From positions 598,501-662,500 of the forward strand of contig NZ_CP012358.1 of the NCBI RefSeq assembly GCF_001267175.1: a stretch of 64,000 nucleotides of DNA. The letters run 5' to 3'. Made by a program: the position numbers and the translations under genes. Each line of letters starts with the position of its first letter. Within the stretch, counting starts at the first letter, position 1. The notes below the pieces were generated by a model. The model worked only from the letters and a program-made list of their open reading frames with translations, was not told the origin of the DNA and made no database searches. Below, in pieces: positions 20,464 through 30,581 of the stretch. The DNA comes from Thiopseudomonas alkaliphila (GTDB lineage Bacteria; Pseudomonadota; Gammaproteobacteria; Pseudomonadales; Pseudomonadaceae).

Positions 20464-20727
20464 ATGAGCCAACCTATAATTGTTCTTGGTGATAAAACTA
20501 GTCATGGCGGTGCAGTCATCAGTGCATCGTCTACAGTAACTGTGAATGGCAAGCCTGCGGCCTGTGTGGGCGACAATGTTTCTTGCCCCCGCTGTAAAGG
20601 TGTTTACCCAATAATATCTGGAGATCCGACCACTTTATCGCAAGGAAAACCAATAGCTAGGGCAAATGACAAAACAGCTTGCGGAGCTACTCTCATAGCC
20701 AGACAAGCCACAAGCACTGCTGGATAA
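20464..20727 (+). CDS. PAAR-repeat spike-tip protein
   Basis: An 87-residue PAAR protein that caps the VgrG trimer with a zinc-stabilised cone. It shows the repeat pattern VLGDKTSHGGAVISASSTVTVNGKPAACVGDNVSCPRC, with candidate zinc ligands His and Cys, and a second half with ANDKTACGATLIA. There is no C-terminal toxin extension. It is the only stand-alone PAAR gene visible in the window, so it may serve all three VgrGs. A good GAGGG ribosome site precedes it. Confidence 0.93.
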   Translation: MSQPIIVLGDKTSHGGAVISASSTVTVNGKPAACVGDNVSCPRCKGVYPIISGDPTTLSQGKPIARANDKTACGATLIARQATSTAG

Positions 20728-20865
20728 CTGTAAAACTCAACTCTCTGGTTAATAAACAATGTACAAATTACAGCTTACAATCATAATCAGTTTATAAAAT
20801 ATAACCTAAAACCATAAGACTATGGCATATAATAATCGTTATGTTTTAATCAAGTAATATTTTGG

Positions 20866-22266
20866 ATGAAAATGGAGCTACGAAAAATATTAAAAGAGAT
20901 AGGTCTCATTATTTTAATGGTAATTCTCGTTTGGCTAGCAGTAATTTCTCGCTGGCTAATTATCAACCGAGTGCCTACTACATTAGACATTTTACTTTAT
21001 CTCATTGGCTTACCCTTACTCTTATTATTCACTTATATTGCGGTGAACAAAACTGCTAGGTTTGTCAAAGAGCGCCTAATTTCTAAAAGTGAGCCCCCTC
21101 TCACTTCCTCTCCCAGTGAGCCCGAAGAAGATCCAGCTCTCTCTTGGACGCTTCCCTTTGTTGCTCTGGACTTTATATTACCGCAGGGTGAAAGTGCAGA
21201 TGAGCTAATAGCCGCTTGCAAGGAAAATAAGCGACCCACCCCTCATGAGTCTTTACAAGATAATCAGCACAGCCCTGCTTTTATTGCAGACATTAAAAAT
21301 ATCGATATTCAGAACATTGAAGAAAGTTTACCCTCGGAAGCCAAATCTTGGCCCGATTCTTATAAACGCAATTTACTTATTACTGAAAAACTCGTTATAC
21401 GTTTACTTGACAAGCATCTGGACAAGCTTCGTTTACAGCCAGTTACTGACGCCACTGCAATACAAACACCTCTGCTGCAAATTGATTGGTTGTTACCCCA
21501 TCACTGGGATACCTCGCATTGTGCTGCTGCTGAACTTTGGCTCGCACAGCAACTCTCCTCCCATAGCTGGGGCTTTCCTGAAATACAACTACGATCACGC
21601 GCGATTTCTGTCAAAAGTAATACTTTGCTGGAAGTAGATGAGCTTAATCTTGCCTATCACAAAGAAACATTACTGCTTCCTCGCTTGCTATTAGTGAGCG
21701 ACTCATCCGTTGATGAGGAAACTATAAGTGCGTGGGATAGCAAGCACATGCTTTATCGTCCAAACACTCCAGAAGGCCTTGTACCAGGAGAAGGCGCAGC
21801 AGGATTGCTAGTCGTCCCTAAATTTTATAAGGTTCCCACACAATCCACTGTATTGGGTGGGTTATTTTCCGGTAAGCGCAGCAAAGACGTAAGCCTGCCT
21901 CAACGACTTCAAGCAGACATACTAGTTAATCTTGCTAATAAAGCTATCGCTTCTACTGAAGAGCAAGACTGGAAGCTAATTTCAGATACTGATCTCCGAC
22001 CTAGCCGCACTGGGGAAGCATTAAATTTTGCCTCTACTTTTCTGCCTGAGCAAGACCCTTTAGACAGCTTATATAGCTTAGGTACTGCTAACGGAGCAGC
22101 CAACACTGTTTTGCCACTAGCTGCTTTAGCTGTTGCCCAACACGAATGTGAAAATGAGGGCTTGGCTGCATTAGTATTTTGTCACCATGATGCTTTGCTG
22201 CGCCATGTTATGAAAGTAACGCCTTTACCGCCCATACAAAAAAACACACCTGCACTCACTGCATAA
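20866..22266 (+). CDS. T6SS-associated inner-membrane protein of unknown function
   Basis: A 466-residue protein with two N-terminal membrane helices (about residues 11-29 and 40-60: IGLIILMVILVWLAVISRW and LDILLYLIGLPLLLLFTYIAV), then a soluble region of about 400 residues. I recognise no motif in the soluble part. It contains acidic linkers (EPEEDPALSWT) and a stretch TPEGLVPGEGAAGLLVVP, which faintly recalls ketosynthase/thiolase-like sequence, but catalytic context is lacking. It ends 14 bases before tssM, so it belongs to the apparatus operon and may act at the membrane complex. The start could also be the ATG six bases further in. Confidence 0.7.
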   Translation: MKMELRKILKEIGLIILMVILVWLAVISRWLIINRVPTTLDILLYLIGLPLLLLFTYIAVNKTARFVKERLISKSEPPLTSSPSEPEEDPALSWTLPFVALDFILPQGESADELIAACKENKRPTPHESLQDNQHSPAFIADIKNIDIQNIEESLPSEAKSWPDSYKRNLLITEKLVIRLLDKHLDKLRLQPVTDATAIQTPLLQIDWLLPHHWDTSHCAAAELWLAQQLSSHSWGFPEIQLRSRAISVKSNTLLEVDELNLAYHKETLLLPRLLLVSDSSVDEETISAWDSKHMLYRPNTPEGLVPGEGAAGLLVVPKFYKVPTQSTVLGGLFSGKRSKDVSLPQRLQADILVNLANKAIASTEEQDWKLISDTDLRPSRTGEALNFASTFLPEQDPLDSLYSLGTANGAANTVLPLAALAVAQHECENEGLAALVFCHHDALLRHVMKVTPLPPIQKNTPALTA

Positions 22267-22280
22267 AGGAATCTGCTCTA

Positions 22281-25200
22281 ATGAAACAACGCCTGCGTCA
22301 ACTGCTTACTGATCCCAAGATGCTAGCCATTATCGCTATCCTGATTGTAGCTGCCTTATTTTTACTTAGCAGCAACACGTTAAAGTTACTTAGTTTTTGG
22401 ATCGGTGCTTTTCTGTTTGCGGCTCTCTTAGCTATGTTTACTCAAAAACTTACTCGCAAGCGACATGCGCAAAAAATGTCTGATGACTTTGACGATGCTC
22501 TTAATGCGACAAAAGCTGATACCGCAGATATCAGCGCAATCCGTGACCGTATGCGCGATGCTATTAAGTCAATTAAAAGCTCCCGCTTAGGTAAAACCAA
22601 AGGAAGAGAGGCTCTCTACGAATTACCCTGGTACATGATTATAGGAAATCCAGCTGCTGGTAAAAGTACAGCAATTGCCAACTCTGGTCTTACTTTTCCC
22701 TTTGCAGATGAGCATGGCACTATTATCCAAGGGATCGGCGGTACTCGTAATTGTGATTGGTATTTCACTTCTGAAGGTATCCTTCTCGACACTGCAGGTA
22801 GGTATTCTGTACAAAGTGAAAACAGGGGCGAATGGCTAGGCTTTCTAGATTTACTTCGTAAACACCGCCCGCGTGCACCTATCAATGGCATTATCGTTGC
22901 CGCAAGCATTGCTGACCTAACAGAAAACCGCCCTGAATTCATCATTGATTTAGCAAAAAAACTACGCAATCGAGTCCAAGATCTTACAGAATACTTAGAA
23001 GTCATTCCCCCCATTTATGTAATTTTTACTAAAATGGATTTAATTGCGGGGTTTAATGATTTTTTCAACAGTTTAGATGAAAACGAATGCAGCCAAGTAT
23101 GGGGAGCTACTTTACCTTTCCACCCTGATGGCAATGAGAATATTATTGCTGAATTCGATCGCTACTTTGATGAGCTAGCAAATGGCTTAAAAGAGATGAG
23201 TTTATCGCAAATTGCTTTACAGCGTGAAAAGCAAGTCTCTCCAGCTGCGCTAACCCTGCCCTTAGAATTTCAAGAAGTACGTGGTGCTCTACGCACTTTT
23301 ATTTCTACATTATTTGAAGACAATCCTTTTCAGTTCAAACCTGTATTTAGAGGCTTTTATTTTACCAGCGCACTACAAGAACCTGCCATGGTACAAAAAG
23401 CCTCAGCACAAATCAGCGAAAACTTTCATCTTACAACCGACAACCAAACAATAACCACAGAAATCGAACCAAACAGTCGAAGCTACTTTTTGCTTGATTT
23501 ATTCCGCAAAGTTATTTTTGCCGACAAACAATTAGTGAGGCAATATTCTAGCAAACAACGCCGACAAACTCGCTTTATTGCACTCGTAGGCACGGCCTTA
23601 GCTCTCAGCTTAATTATGGCTGGCTGGACTTGGTCGTATACTAATAATCGCCAACTTGTTGCAAATGTAGAGGCTGATCTAAAAAGTGCTATTGCAATCC
23701 AGCACGAGCAAGTAGATCTAGCCTCTCGGTTACAAGCCTTGCTTATTTTGCAAGACCGCCTGCAGCAACTAAAAAAATACCGTAATGACCATCCCATGAT
23801 GCTGGGTCTTGGCTTATATCAAGGTAAAAATATTGAAAAGAAACTACGCCATGAATACTTTAACGGTATGCAGCAAATTATGTTGTCCCCCGTTACTCAA
23901 AATCTTGAAGCGTACTTAGAGAAAGTTGTAGAACACCATGACGAGTTAACTGCCGTTGAGCCAAATAAAAATAACATCAACCGTAGTAGTAATAGTGAAT
24001 ATGTGGAGCCTTCGCCTACTGATACAGAGCAAGCTTATAATGCCTTGAAAGCCTATCTGATGCTAAAAAACCCCCAACATGTTGAGCCCGTACTCTTAGC
24101 TGCTCAGTTAACACGTTTTTGGCGCAGTTGGCTCGTGGCAAATCGTGGCTTAATGAGCCGTGAAGAACTGATTACCACTACACAAAAACTGATTACTTTC
24201 TATACCAGTGAATATAATGAGCCTACATGGCCAACCATTCGTACTCAAAATGCTTTAGTGGCAGATGCACGGACTTCATTACAGCAAGTCATCAGCGGTA
24301 TATCTGCTATACGTAAAGTGTACGCTCAAATCACTGCCAGAGCAGCAAACCGTTACGCTCCAATGACCGTTGTTTCAATACTAAATACAGAAGACAACCA
24401 ATCACTACTCACAGGAAGCTACGCCATCCCTGCTGCTTATACTTACGAAGCTTGGAACGGTTATATTAAAAACGCTATTCGTAGTGCCTCTAACAACGAG
24501 TTAAGTATCACTGACTGGGTACTAGAAACCGAGCAGGATACAGATCTCACACTTATGGGGAGTCCTGAACAAATCCAGAAACAACTTGTTGAGCTGTACA
24601 AAGCAGATTACGTAACACACTGGCAAAATTTTATTCGAGGTATTGACGTTAAACAATTCGAAAACTTCAAAGCGGCAGTTGCAGGCATTGACGAACTAAG
24701 CGACTCAAAAAACTCTCCCATTAAACAGCTTTTTAATGTCGTATATGCCCAAGTTTCTTGGGATAACCCTTCCCCTTTAACGCAAGGTATCAGCGATTCA
24801 GGCAATGGTATTGTTGCTTGGTTCAAAGGCTTATTTTCTCAACGTGCACCTCAAACCCTTAATGACTCGGTAGCAGACTTTGAACTATCCAATTCCACTG
24901 TAGGTGCAATAGGGAAGCATTTCACTGGCCTTACACATTTAATGTTAGCAAAAGATAGTAACCCAGCTTTATTTGATAGCTATATGGTAATGCTAGCCGA
25001 ACTACGCAATATACTTAACCAAATTCATAGTCAGGATACACCGGGCCCAGGTGCAAAAGAACTCATGGGGCAAACATTAAACAGTGAAAGCTCGGTTTTA
25101 TCTCAAGGACTGCAACTTGTAGATAGAGAACTGATTAATCGCCTTGACTCAGCGCAGCGCAATATGCTGAGACCCATACTACTTAGGCCTCTCACACAAA

Positions 25201-25964
25201 CATTCGCCGCATTAGTTCCGGTCGCAGAGCAAGATATAAATACCTCTTGGAAAGTTAAAGTATATGATCCTTTTAACCGTTTACTAGCAGGTAAGTTTCC
25301 TTTTGATAGTAATGCTAATATGCAAGCAACTCCACAGGAAATCTCTCGTTTCTTTGGTCCTACAGGAGCGATTGCAGAGTTTATAAAAGAAGACCTAGGT
25401 GAACTGATTAATCAACGTGGCGATATCATTACCCCCAAACAGTGGGCTGATATAGGCATTACCTTAACACCAAGTATTTTATCTGATTTCGGACGTTGGA
25501 TTGAACCGATAGATGAAGTTACCAATGGCTCAAATAAAACTATTTTTCAAATCCGTCCAAGCCCTGCAACTGACCATATAAATAGTTACACCATAGAAAT
25601 TAATGGCCAGAAACTTCACTATCGTAATACACCTGCGCAATGGTACTCCTTTACTTGGAGCAATACAGAACCTAATCAGACAGCAAAAGTGAGTGCGACA
25701 ACCAACAGTGGAACCGATATAGTTTTGGAAGAGTTTACTGGCGCAGGAGCACTTGCTAAGCTCTTTCAATCCGCAGAAGGCAATATTAATAAGCACGGAA
25801 TATACAACTTGGCTTGGAAGCATAATAATACTTCCGTCAATGTTCAACTACGCATTATAAGTAGTCCCCAAATGAATGGGGACGGTTCAGCTCGCAGAGG
25901 ACTTAGTGGCCAACTACCACAACAAGTTGTTAAGACTGCGCCAAACCAGCAGGAAACCAATTAA
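22281..25964 (+). CDS. tssM: T6SS membrane-complex protein TssM (IcmF)
   Basis: Central inner-membrane component of the T6SS trans-envelope complex. The 1227 residues have two N-terminal helices (about 14-30 and 36-54), a cytoplasmic NTPase-like domain and a third helix near residues 432-452 (FIALVGTALALSLIMAGWTW). The NTPase-like domain has Walker A GNPAAGKST at 122-130 and ILLDTAGRY at about 167. A large periplasmic region binds TssJ and TssL. The Walker A motif is intact. The stop codon overlaps the tagF start (TAATG), showing coupling. Confidence 0.97.
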   Translation: MKQRLRQLLTDPKMLAIIAILIVAALFLLSSNTLKLLSFWIGAFLFAALLAMFTQKLTRKRHAQKMSDDFDDALNATKADTADISAIRDRMRDAIKSIKSSRLGKTKGREALYELPWYMIIGNPAAGKSTAIANSGLTFPFADEHGTIIQGIGGTRNCDWYFTSEGILLDTAGRYSVQSENRGEWLGFLDLLRKHRPRAPINGIIVAASIADLTENRPEFIIDLAKKLRNRVQDLTEYLEVIPPIYVIFTKMDLIAGFNDFFNSLDENECSQVWGATLPFHPDGNENIIAEFDRYFDELANGLKEMSLSQIALQREKQVSPAALTLPLEFQEVRGALRTFISTLFEDNPFQFKPVFRGFYFTSALQEPAMVQKASAQISENFHLTTDNQTITTEIEPNSRSYFLLDLFRKVIFADKQLVRQYSSKQRRQTRFIALVGTALALSLIMAGWTWSYTNNRQLVANVEADLKSAIAIQHEQVDLASRLQALLILQDRLQQLKKYRNDHPMMLGLGLYQGKNIEKKLRHEYFNGMQQIMLSPVTQNLEAYLEKVVEHHDELTAVEPNKNNINRSSNSEYVEPSPTDTEQAYNALKAYLMLKNPQHVEPVLLAAQLTRFWRSWLVANRGLMSREELITTTQKLITFYTSEYNEPTWPTIRTQNALVADARTSLQQVISGISAIRKVYAQITARAANRYAPMTVVSILNTEDNQSLLTGSYAIPAAYTYEAWNGYIKNAIRSASNNELSITDWVLETEQDTDLTLMGSPEQIQKQLVELYKADYVTHWQNFIRGIDVKQFENFKAAVAGIDELSDSKNSPIKQLFNVVYAQVSWDNPSPLTQGISDSGNGIVAWFKGLFSQRAPQTLNDSVADFELSNSTVGAIGKHFTGLTHLMLAKDSNPALFDSYMVMLAELRNILNQIHSQDTPGPGAKELMGQTLNSESSVLSQGLQLVDRELINRLDSAQRNMLRPILLRPLTQTFAALVPVAEQDINTSWKVKVYDPFNRLLAGKFPFDSNANMQATPQEISRFFGPTGAIAEFIKEDLGELINQRGDIITPKQWADIGITLTPSILSDFGRWIEPIDEVTNGSNKTIFQIRPSPATDHINSYTIEINGQKLHYRNTPAQWYSFTWSNTEPNQTAKVSATTNSGTDIVLEEFTGAGALAKLFQSAEGNINKHGIYNLAWKHNNTSVNVQLRIISSPQMNGDGSARRGLSGQLPQQVVKTAPNQQETN

Positions 25965-26944
25965 TGCAAATCACTTCACTAAACATTAGTTACTTTGGTA
26001 AACTCCGGAGTCAAGCAGATTTTATTAAATCATCCTCTAACAATCATCAACTTATTGCTAGACTTGATCAATGGGTTGGAGAAACATCAGAAGCGCTAGC
26101 TCATAATATTGCTTGGAAGCAGCTGTATGACTTAAGTCACTCTATTAACTTCGCCCTTATGGGGTCGCGTAACAAAGTTGTTATCAGTGGGCATTTACTG
26201 CCAAGCCAAGACGCCTCAGGACGGCGCTTTCCATTTATTACAGCCACTGCGCTACAAGTATCAGAGCCTTTAGCATTTATAGCACGCTCACCGTTTGTGC
26301 TGTCCCCTTTATGGAACAAGTTAAATGCTGCTAGCCAAGCCCTTCTTGCGGCAAAAAATGTAGACTCTCTACTTCAACAACTCCTTACGGATCGACCAAA
26401 AATCAACCTTAACCTGAAAGTCCAAGATGCTGAGCTGCAACGGTTTCTGGAAGGGCACACCTTAGGCTCGCTCCAAGCACTGCTAGAAACTCCACAGCGC
26501 ACTACGAATGTCAGGCGCATCTTTTTAGCACTTGGTATTTTATTGCAGCCCATTATGAATGCTGGGTCTACAGGCGTGGGAAAAGGTATTCTTCTACCTC
26601 TACCCGACACCATCAATGCACAATACCAAGTTGCTGGGCTATGGATGGATCTGATAGCTGGCTTTCTTAAGCGCGCAGATTTTCGCGTTCTACTTCTTCA
26701 ACGCCAAACAGGACCAGCTATGCTTGCCATTGGATTTAGCGGTCTAGAAAGCAATCACCTTCAAGCTATGTTTAATCCACAGCACCTCGAAAGTAATTTT
26801 GTACCGCTCTACAATCCTGAGTGGGTAGATGATCATATCGACTCTAACCCTAGCCTAACGAAACTAGCAACCTACACAGAACATCGGGAGTTATCCCTAA
26901 GTACTGCTAGAGATACCTTTCATACAACCTTTCTTGGAGCTTAG
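25964..26944 (+). CDS. tagF: T6SS-associated protein TagF
   Basis: TagF/ImpM family protein, in several bacteria a post-translational repressor of T6SS assembly. The 326 residues begin with the diagnostic ISYFGKLRSQADFIKSSSNN and include GHLLPSQDASGRRFPFITAT, both typical of the TagF domain (about residues 5-150). The C-terminal half contains the region YNPEWVDDHIDSNPSLTKLATY. No PppA or Fha partner gene is seen in the window. It overlaps tssM by one base and ends two bases before the next ATG. Confidence 0.9.
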   Translation: MQITSLNISYFGKLRSQADFIKSSSNNHQLIARLDQWVGETSEALAHNIAWKQLYDLSHSINFALMGSRNKVVISGHLLPSQDASGRRFPFITATALQVSEPLAFIARSPFVLSPLWNKLNAASQALLAAKNVDSLLQQLLTDRPKINLNLKVQDAELQRFLEGHTLGSLQALLETPQRTTNVRRIFLALGILLQPIMNAGSTGVGKGILLPLPDTINAQYQVAGLWMDLIAGFLKRADFRVLLLQRQTGPAMLAIGFSGLESNHLQAMFNPQHLESNFVPLYNPEWVDDHIDSNPSLTKLATYTEHRELSLSTARDTFHTTFLGA

Positions 26945-26946
26945 CC

Positions 26947-27723
26947 ATGCGTTTGCTATGGAATGCTTTATTGTTATCACTTACTATTTTTCCCTATAAC
27001 GCTGTTAAAGCTGCCAATAGCAATGACAAAGTAGTTGTCTCTGGTACTGTAGCAGATAACGCCACTAAAACAGAAATTTTAAGTAGATTACGTGAGCTAT
27101 ATGGTGCTGATCTTGTAGTGGATAGCCTAGAAGTAAGCAGCGTGACCACACCAGCCAACTGGGATAAGTTTATTACTAATATGATCCAACCCGATATTAA
27201 AAAGATTAGTAAAGGTGAAATTAGCGTAACAGGCAATACAGTAGAACTAAAAGGCCTAGTCAATAGTGAATTAGCCCGACAACAAATTCTTAACCGTCTC
27301 GCAAATACATTTAATAAAAACTATAATATTACAGGCTCCCTTGAAGTAGTTAACTCAAAACAAGAGCAGCTTAATGCAATTTTAGAGAATCAGACTATTG
27401 AGTTTGAAAGCGGTAAAGATGTGCTAACCGCCAGCAGTGAAAAACTACTCGATGAAATTTCAAGCACTATTAAGAAAATCAACACACCGCTTATCCAAAT
27501 TGTAGGTAATACTGATAATATCGGAAATCGTAACAATAATATTTTATTGAGCTTGAATCGAGCCATAGCGGCAAAAGCATATCTGGTTAAACGCGGTGTA
27601 CCAGCTGAAACTTTATCCGTTAGTGGTATGGGGCCAGACAACCCTATTGCAAGTAACGCCACTAAAGAGGGGCAAGCGCGCAACCGCCGTATTGACTTTA
27701 TTATTTTAGATCCTGAGAAATAA
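26947..27723 (+). CDS. OmpA-family peptidoglycan-binding protein of the T6SS
   Basis: A 258-residue periplasmic or outer-membrane-associated protein with an N-terminal signal peptide (MRLLWNALLLSLTIFPYNAVKAA). A BON-like middle follows (VVSGTVADNATKTEILSRLRELYGADLVVDSLEV, then a second repeat VELKGLVNSELARQQILNRL). The C-terminal OmpA-like domain has EFESGKDVLTASSEKLLDEI, the diaminopimelate-contacting GNTDNIG and the RNRRIDF arginines. Such proteins (TagN-like in Acinetobacter clusters) fasten the membrane complex to the cell wall. It follows tagF with two bases between. Confidence 0.88.
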   Translation: MRLLWNALLLSLTIFPYNAVKAANSNDKVVVSGTVADNATKTEILSRLRELYGADLVVDSLEVSSVTTPANWDKFITNMIQPDIKKISKGEISVTGNTVELKGLVNSELARQQILNRLANTFNKNYNITGSLEVVNSKQEQLNAILENQTIEFESGKDVLTASSEKLLDEISSTIKKINTPLIQIVGNTDNIGNRNNNILLSLNRAIAAKAYLVKRGVPAETLSVSGMGPDNPIASNATKEGQARNRRIDFIILDPEK

Positions 27724-27782
27724 AAACAACCCCCTTATCAGCGCAATATAAATTAACGAACTGCAAGAAAAGGATTCTTATT

Positions 27783-30581
27783 ATGACGACGCCAATGGAT
27801 CAGCTAAAGCATCTCTCATCATCTTCCCTCCCCTCACTCAACGAGTTAGCTGAAGCTTTTGGCACACCATCACAAAAATCTCGCTTTTTAACGCTCGATA
27901 TCGAAGCAAGCAGCCCGTTATTATTGGCAAGCTTCGAGGGCAGCGAAGGTATCAACCAAGATTACCATTTTATCCTTGAGTGTCTTAGCACTTCAGCCAA
28001 CATAGACTTATCTCGTCTACCGGGGCAACCTGCGCGGGTGGGTATTGCCACGGCCACCGGTCAGAGGCGCTACTGGCATGGTGTTATTACCACAGCTAAC
28101 CTAGCAGACAGTGATGGCAGCTTAACGCGCTATCAATTAACACTTCAATCAGCATTAGGCTTAATGCATCTGCGCCAAAACACGCTTATCTTTCAAGAGC
28201 AATCTGCCTTAGATATTGCGGGTCAATTGTTTGCTAACTACCCAAACCTGCACTGGCGTGCCGATGTGCGCAGCCCCCTGCTGACCAAAGCCATTTATAC
28301 GCAGTATCAAGAAACTGATTTTGAGTTCTTACGCCGTCTACTCAGCGAAAATGGCCTATCTTGGTACATTGAGCACCAACAAACGCAACAACTTGACGAC
28401 GCCACCGCTGGCCACACTGTGGTTATCATTGATGCTGAAGCTAGCCTAGAGTTACCCTTAGGCACTCCTTTTGCCCTACGCTACCACCGCATAGATGCCA
28501 CTGAAAAAACGGATAGCCTTACCACCTTTAATGAATGTTTGGCGTTAGCAAACCAACAAACCACCATACAACATTGGGATGCCGAGCAAGTGCAAGCCAT
28601 CACGGGCGAAGCCAGCACAACTTGGCCTACGGGCATGCCTAGCCTCCCGCCTTTAGATAGTTTGCTTCATGCTAGTTTACCCACCACGCTACAAGCACAA
28701 GCCGAGTATCAGGCTACCGCACACTTACAGGCTACACGCTTACTTACCCACCATTACAAAGGGCAAGGAGCTGTGCGCACCCTGCAGGTGGCACAAAGGT
28801 ATGAAATCACTCAACACCCAAGTTTAAATGGGCATACCTTTATTCCTCTTAGTATTCAACATGTAGCCACGAACAACCTCACCAGCGGCAGCGCTCATTC
28901 AACTAAGGCCTCGCTCTTGGAACAAGGCAATTATCGCCAACGCTTTATTGCGGTACCCACGGGCACACCTATCGCCCCCACAGTATTACCCAAGCCGCAA
29001 GCGCCCATCTGCTGCACTGCCCAAGTGGTAGGTGTACCCGATGAGCCTTTAACCAGTACACGCGATCATCAGGTTCGCATTCAGTTTTACTGGCAACGCG
29101 GTGCGGCACCCCTTGCCGGCGGCTACACCGATACCGGCGATGAAGGCCAAGGCCACGCCCCGCAAGATCACACCAGTGGCACTTGGGTGCGGGTGGCAGA
29201 AACAGCAGCCGGCGCCCACAGTGGCAGCAGCTTTGTGCCCCGCATAGGCAGCGAGGTGTTAGTGGAGTTCGCCCAAGGCGATATTGACCAGCCTGTGATT
29301 ATTGGCCAGCTTTACCATGGCAATGCCCTACCGCCTTTTAATGCGGGCGAAGACAGCAGCGCTAACCACCCAGGTGCCCTTTCGGGCATTCACACTCAAA
29401 CCCTCGATGGCCAACCCGCCGGCACCTGGGTGTTTGACGATGCCCCCCAACAATTGCGCCACAGCTTGCAGCACACACAGGCCAACAGCCAACTGAACTT
29501 AGGCTATGTGATTGAGCAGCCAAACAATTACCGTGGCCGCTTTCTGGGCGAAGGTGCCACCTTCACCAGCAGGGGCTGGGCTACCTTACGTGCCAGTGAA
29601 GGTTTGTTGCTCTCCACCACGCCGCGTCCTCACGGGCAAATCACTCAAATGGACAATCAAGATGCCGTGGCACAATTGCGCGCCACTCAAGAGCAAGTGG
29701 ATAATTTTGGCACCGCCGCTGGTGATGGCGGCGGCCTAAACCTCGCCGCCCTTGAAGGCCTGAGCAAGGCCCTACCCAACCTCGATGCTGAAGAGCAAGG
29801 GCGCTATGAAGAAGACGTGAACGGCCAAGCCGCCGAACAGCCCGATGGCCAGCCTGTGGCGCGTTTTAGCGAGCCCCACCTTGTACTTGATAGCCCCGCC
29901 GCCATTAGCCTTAGCACCCCCAACAGCAGCGCCCACTATGCGGGCGAACATCAATTGTTTGCCAGCCAAGGCGATGCTCACCTAGCCGCCCAAGGCAGCT
30001 TGGCTCTGGCCACAGGCGACGGTGCTAGCCTATATGCCACCGACGGTGGCGCAAAAATAATAGCCAACCACGGTAGTGTTAGCCTACAAGCCAACGACAA
30101 TGCCCTAGCCATCCTGGCCGATAAAGACGCCACCATCACTTCGTCTGGCAGTAGCATCGAAGTAAATGCACAACAAAAAATTGTGCTCAGCGCTGGCGGC
30201 GCTACCATCACTCTGGATGGCGCCAACCTCACCCTCTCTGCCAAGGGCACTTTTACCGTCAACACCGCTACCCATAACTGGACGGCTGGTGATAGCCAGA
30301 CTGCTAAGGCAAAGGCGTTACCGAAGGGGCTGGCGACACTCACTCCAATAGCTCTTTCAGGCCCAAGCCTACTAAGCCCAACTTATAATCAACAGTTTGT
30401 AGCCACTTGGGGCGATACTGGCATTCCTGTGTCAGGTGTAAATTATGTGCTTAAAAACAATACCAACAACACAGAGGAATCAGGAATAACCTCTCAGTCC
30501 GGCCTTATTATTCAGCCATTAGGAAGCATTAAACCTGAAGAGCTAAGTGTCATAATGTTAGGAGAAGAAAAGAATGACTAA
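27783..30581 (+). CDS. vgrG: VgrG spike protein (module 2)
   Basis: T6SS spike. The 932 residues carry the gp27-like half (residues about 35-400, including TQYQETDFEFLRRLLSENGLSWYIEH), the gp5 OB fold (RIQFYWQRG to IGSEVLVEFAQGDIDQPVIIGQLYHG) and the DUF2345 region. An extra C-terminal tail of about 80 residues (PSLLSPTYNQQFVATWGDTGIPVSGVNYVL) looks like a beta-sandwich cargo-binding domain. AAGGA precedes the ATG by eight bases. The tail overlaps the start codon of the next, broken cargo gene by eight bases. Bases 29236-30335 recur at 33285-34384 with a different tail. Confidence 0.94.
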   Translation: MTTPMDQLKHLSSSSLPSLNELAEAFGTPSQKSRFLTLDIEASSPLLLASFEGSEGINQDYHFILECLSTSANIDLSRLPGQPARVGIATATGQRRYWHGVITTANLADSDGSLTRYQLTLQSALGLMHLRQNTLIFQEQSALDIAGQLFANYPNLHWRADVRSPLLTKAIYTQYQETDFEFLRRLLSENGLSWYIEHQQTQQLDDATAGHTVVIIDAEASLELPLGTPFALRYHRIDATEKTDSLTTFNECLALANQQTTIQHWDAEQVQAITGEASTTWPTGMPSLPPLDSLLHASLPTTLQAQAEYQATAHLQATRLLTHHYKGQGAVRTLQVAQRYEITQHPSLNGHTFIPLSIQHVATNNLTSGSAHSTKASLLEQGNYRQRFIAVPTGTPIAPTVLPKPQAPICCTAQVVGVPDEPLTSTRDHQVRIQFYWQRGAAPLAGGYTDTGDEGQGHAPQDHTSGTWVRVAETAAGAHSGSSFVPRIGSEVLVEFAQGDIDQPVIIGQLYHGNALPPFNAGEDSSANHPGALSGIHTQTLDGQPAGTWVFDDAPQQLRHSLQHTQANSQLNLGYVIEQPNNYRGRFLGEGATFTSRGWATLRASEGLLLSTTPRPHGQITQMDNQDAVAQLRATQEQVDNFGTAAGDGGGLNLAALEGLSKALPNLDAEEQGRYEEDVNGQAAEQPDGQPVARFSEPHLVLDSPAAISLSTPNSSAHYAGEHQLFASQGDAHLAAQGSLALATGDGASLYATDGGAKIIANHGSVSLQANDNALAILADKDATITSSGSSIEVNAQQKIVLSAGGATITLDGANLTLSAKGTFTVNTATHNWTAGDSQTAKAKALPKGLATLTPIALSGPSLLSPTYNQQFVATWGDTGIPVSGVNYVLKNNTNNTEESGITSQSGLIIQPLGSIKPEELSVIMLGEEKND
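29236..30335 (+). repeat. Long direct repeat of vgrG 3' half (partner at 33285-34384)
   Basis: About 1.1 kb of vgrG coding sequence, from CGCATAGGCAGCGA to AAGGGGCTGGC, occurs twice in the same orientation about 4.05 kb apart. Differences are scattered and mostly silent. Sequence identity stops abruptly at both ends, where the two copies run into unrelated tails. Confidence 0.9.

Noticed and set aside
21740..21830. Thiolase/ketosynthase function for the 466-residue membrane protein
   Set aside because: The segment PNTPEGLVPGEGAAGLLV resembles part of ketosynthase sequence, but no active-site cysteine or histidine context accompanies it and the location is in a T6SS operon.
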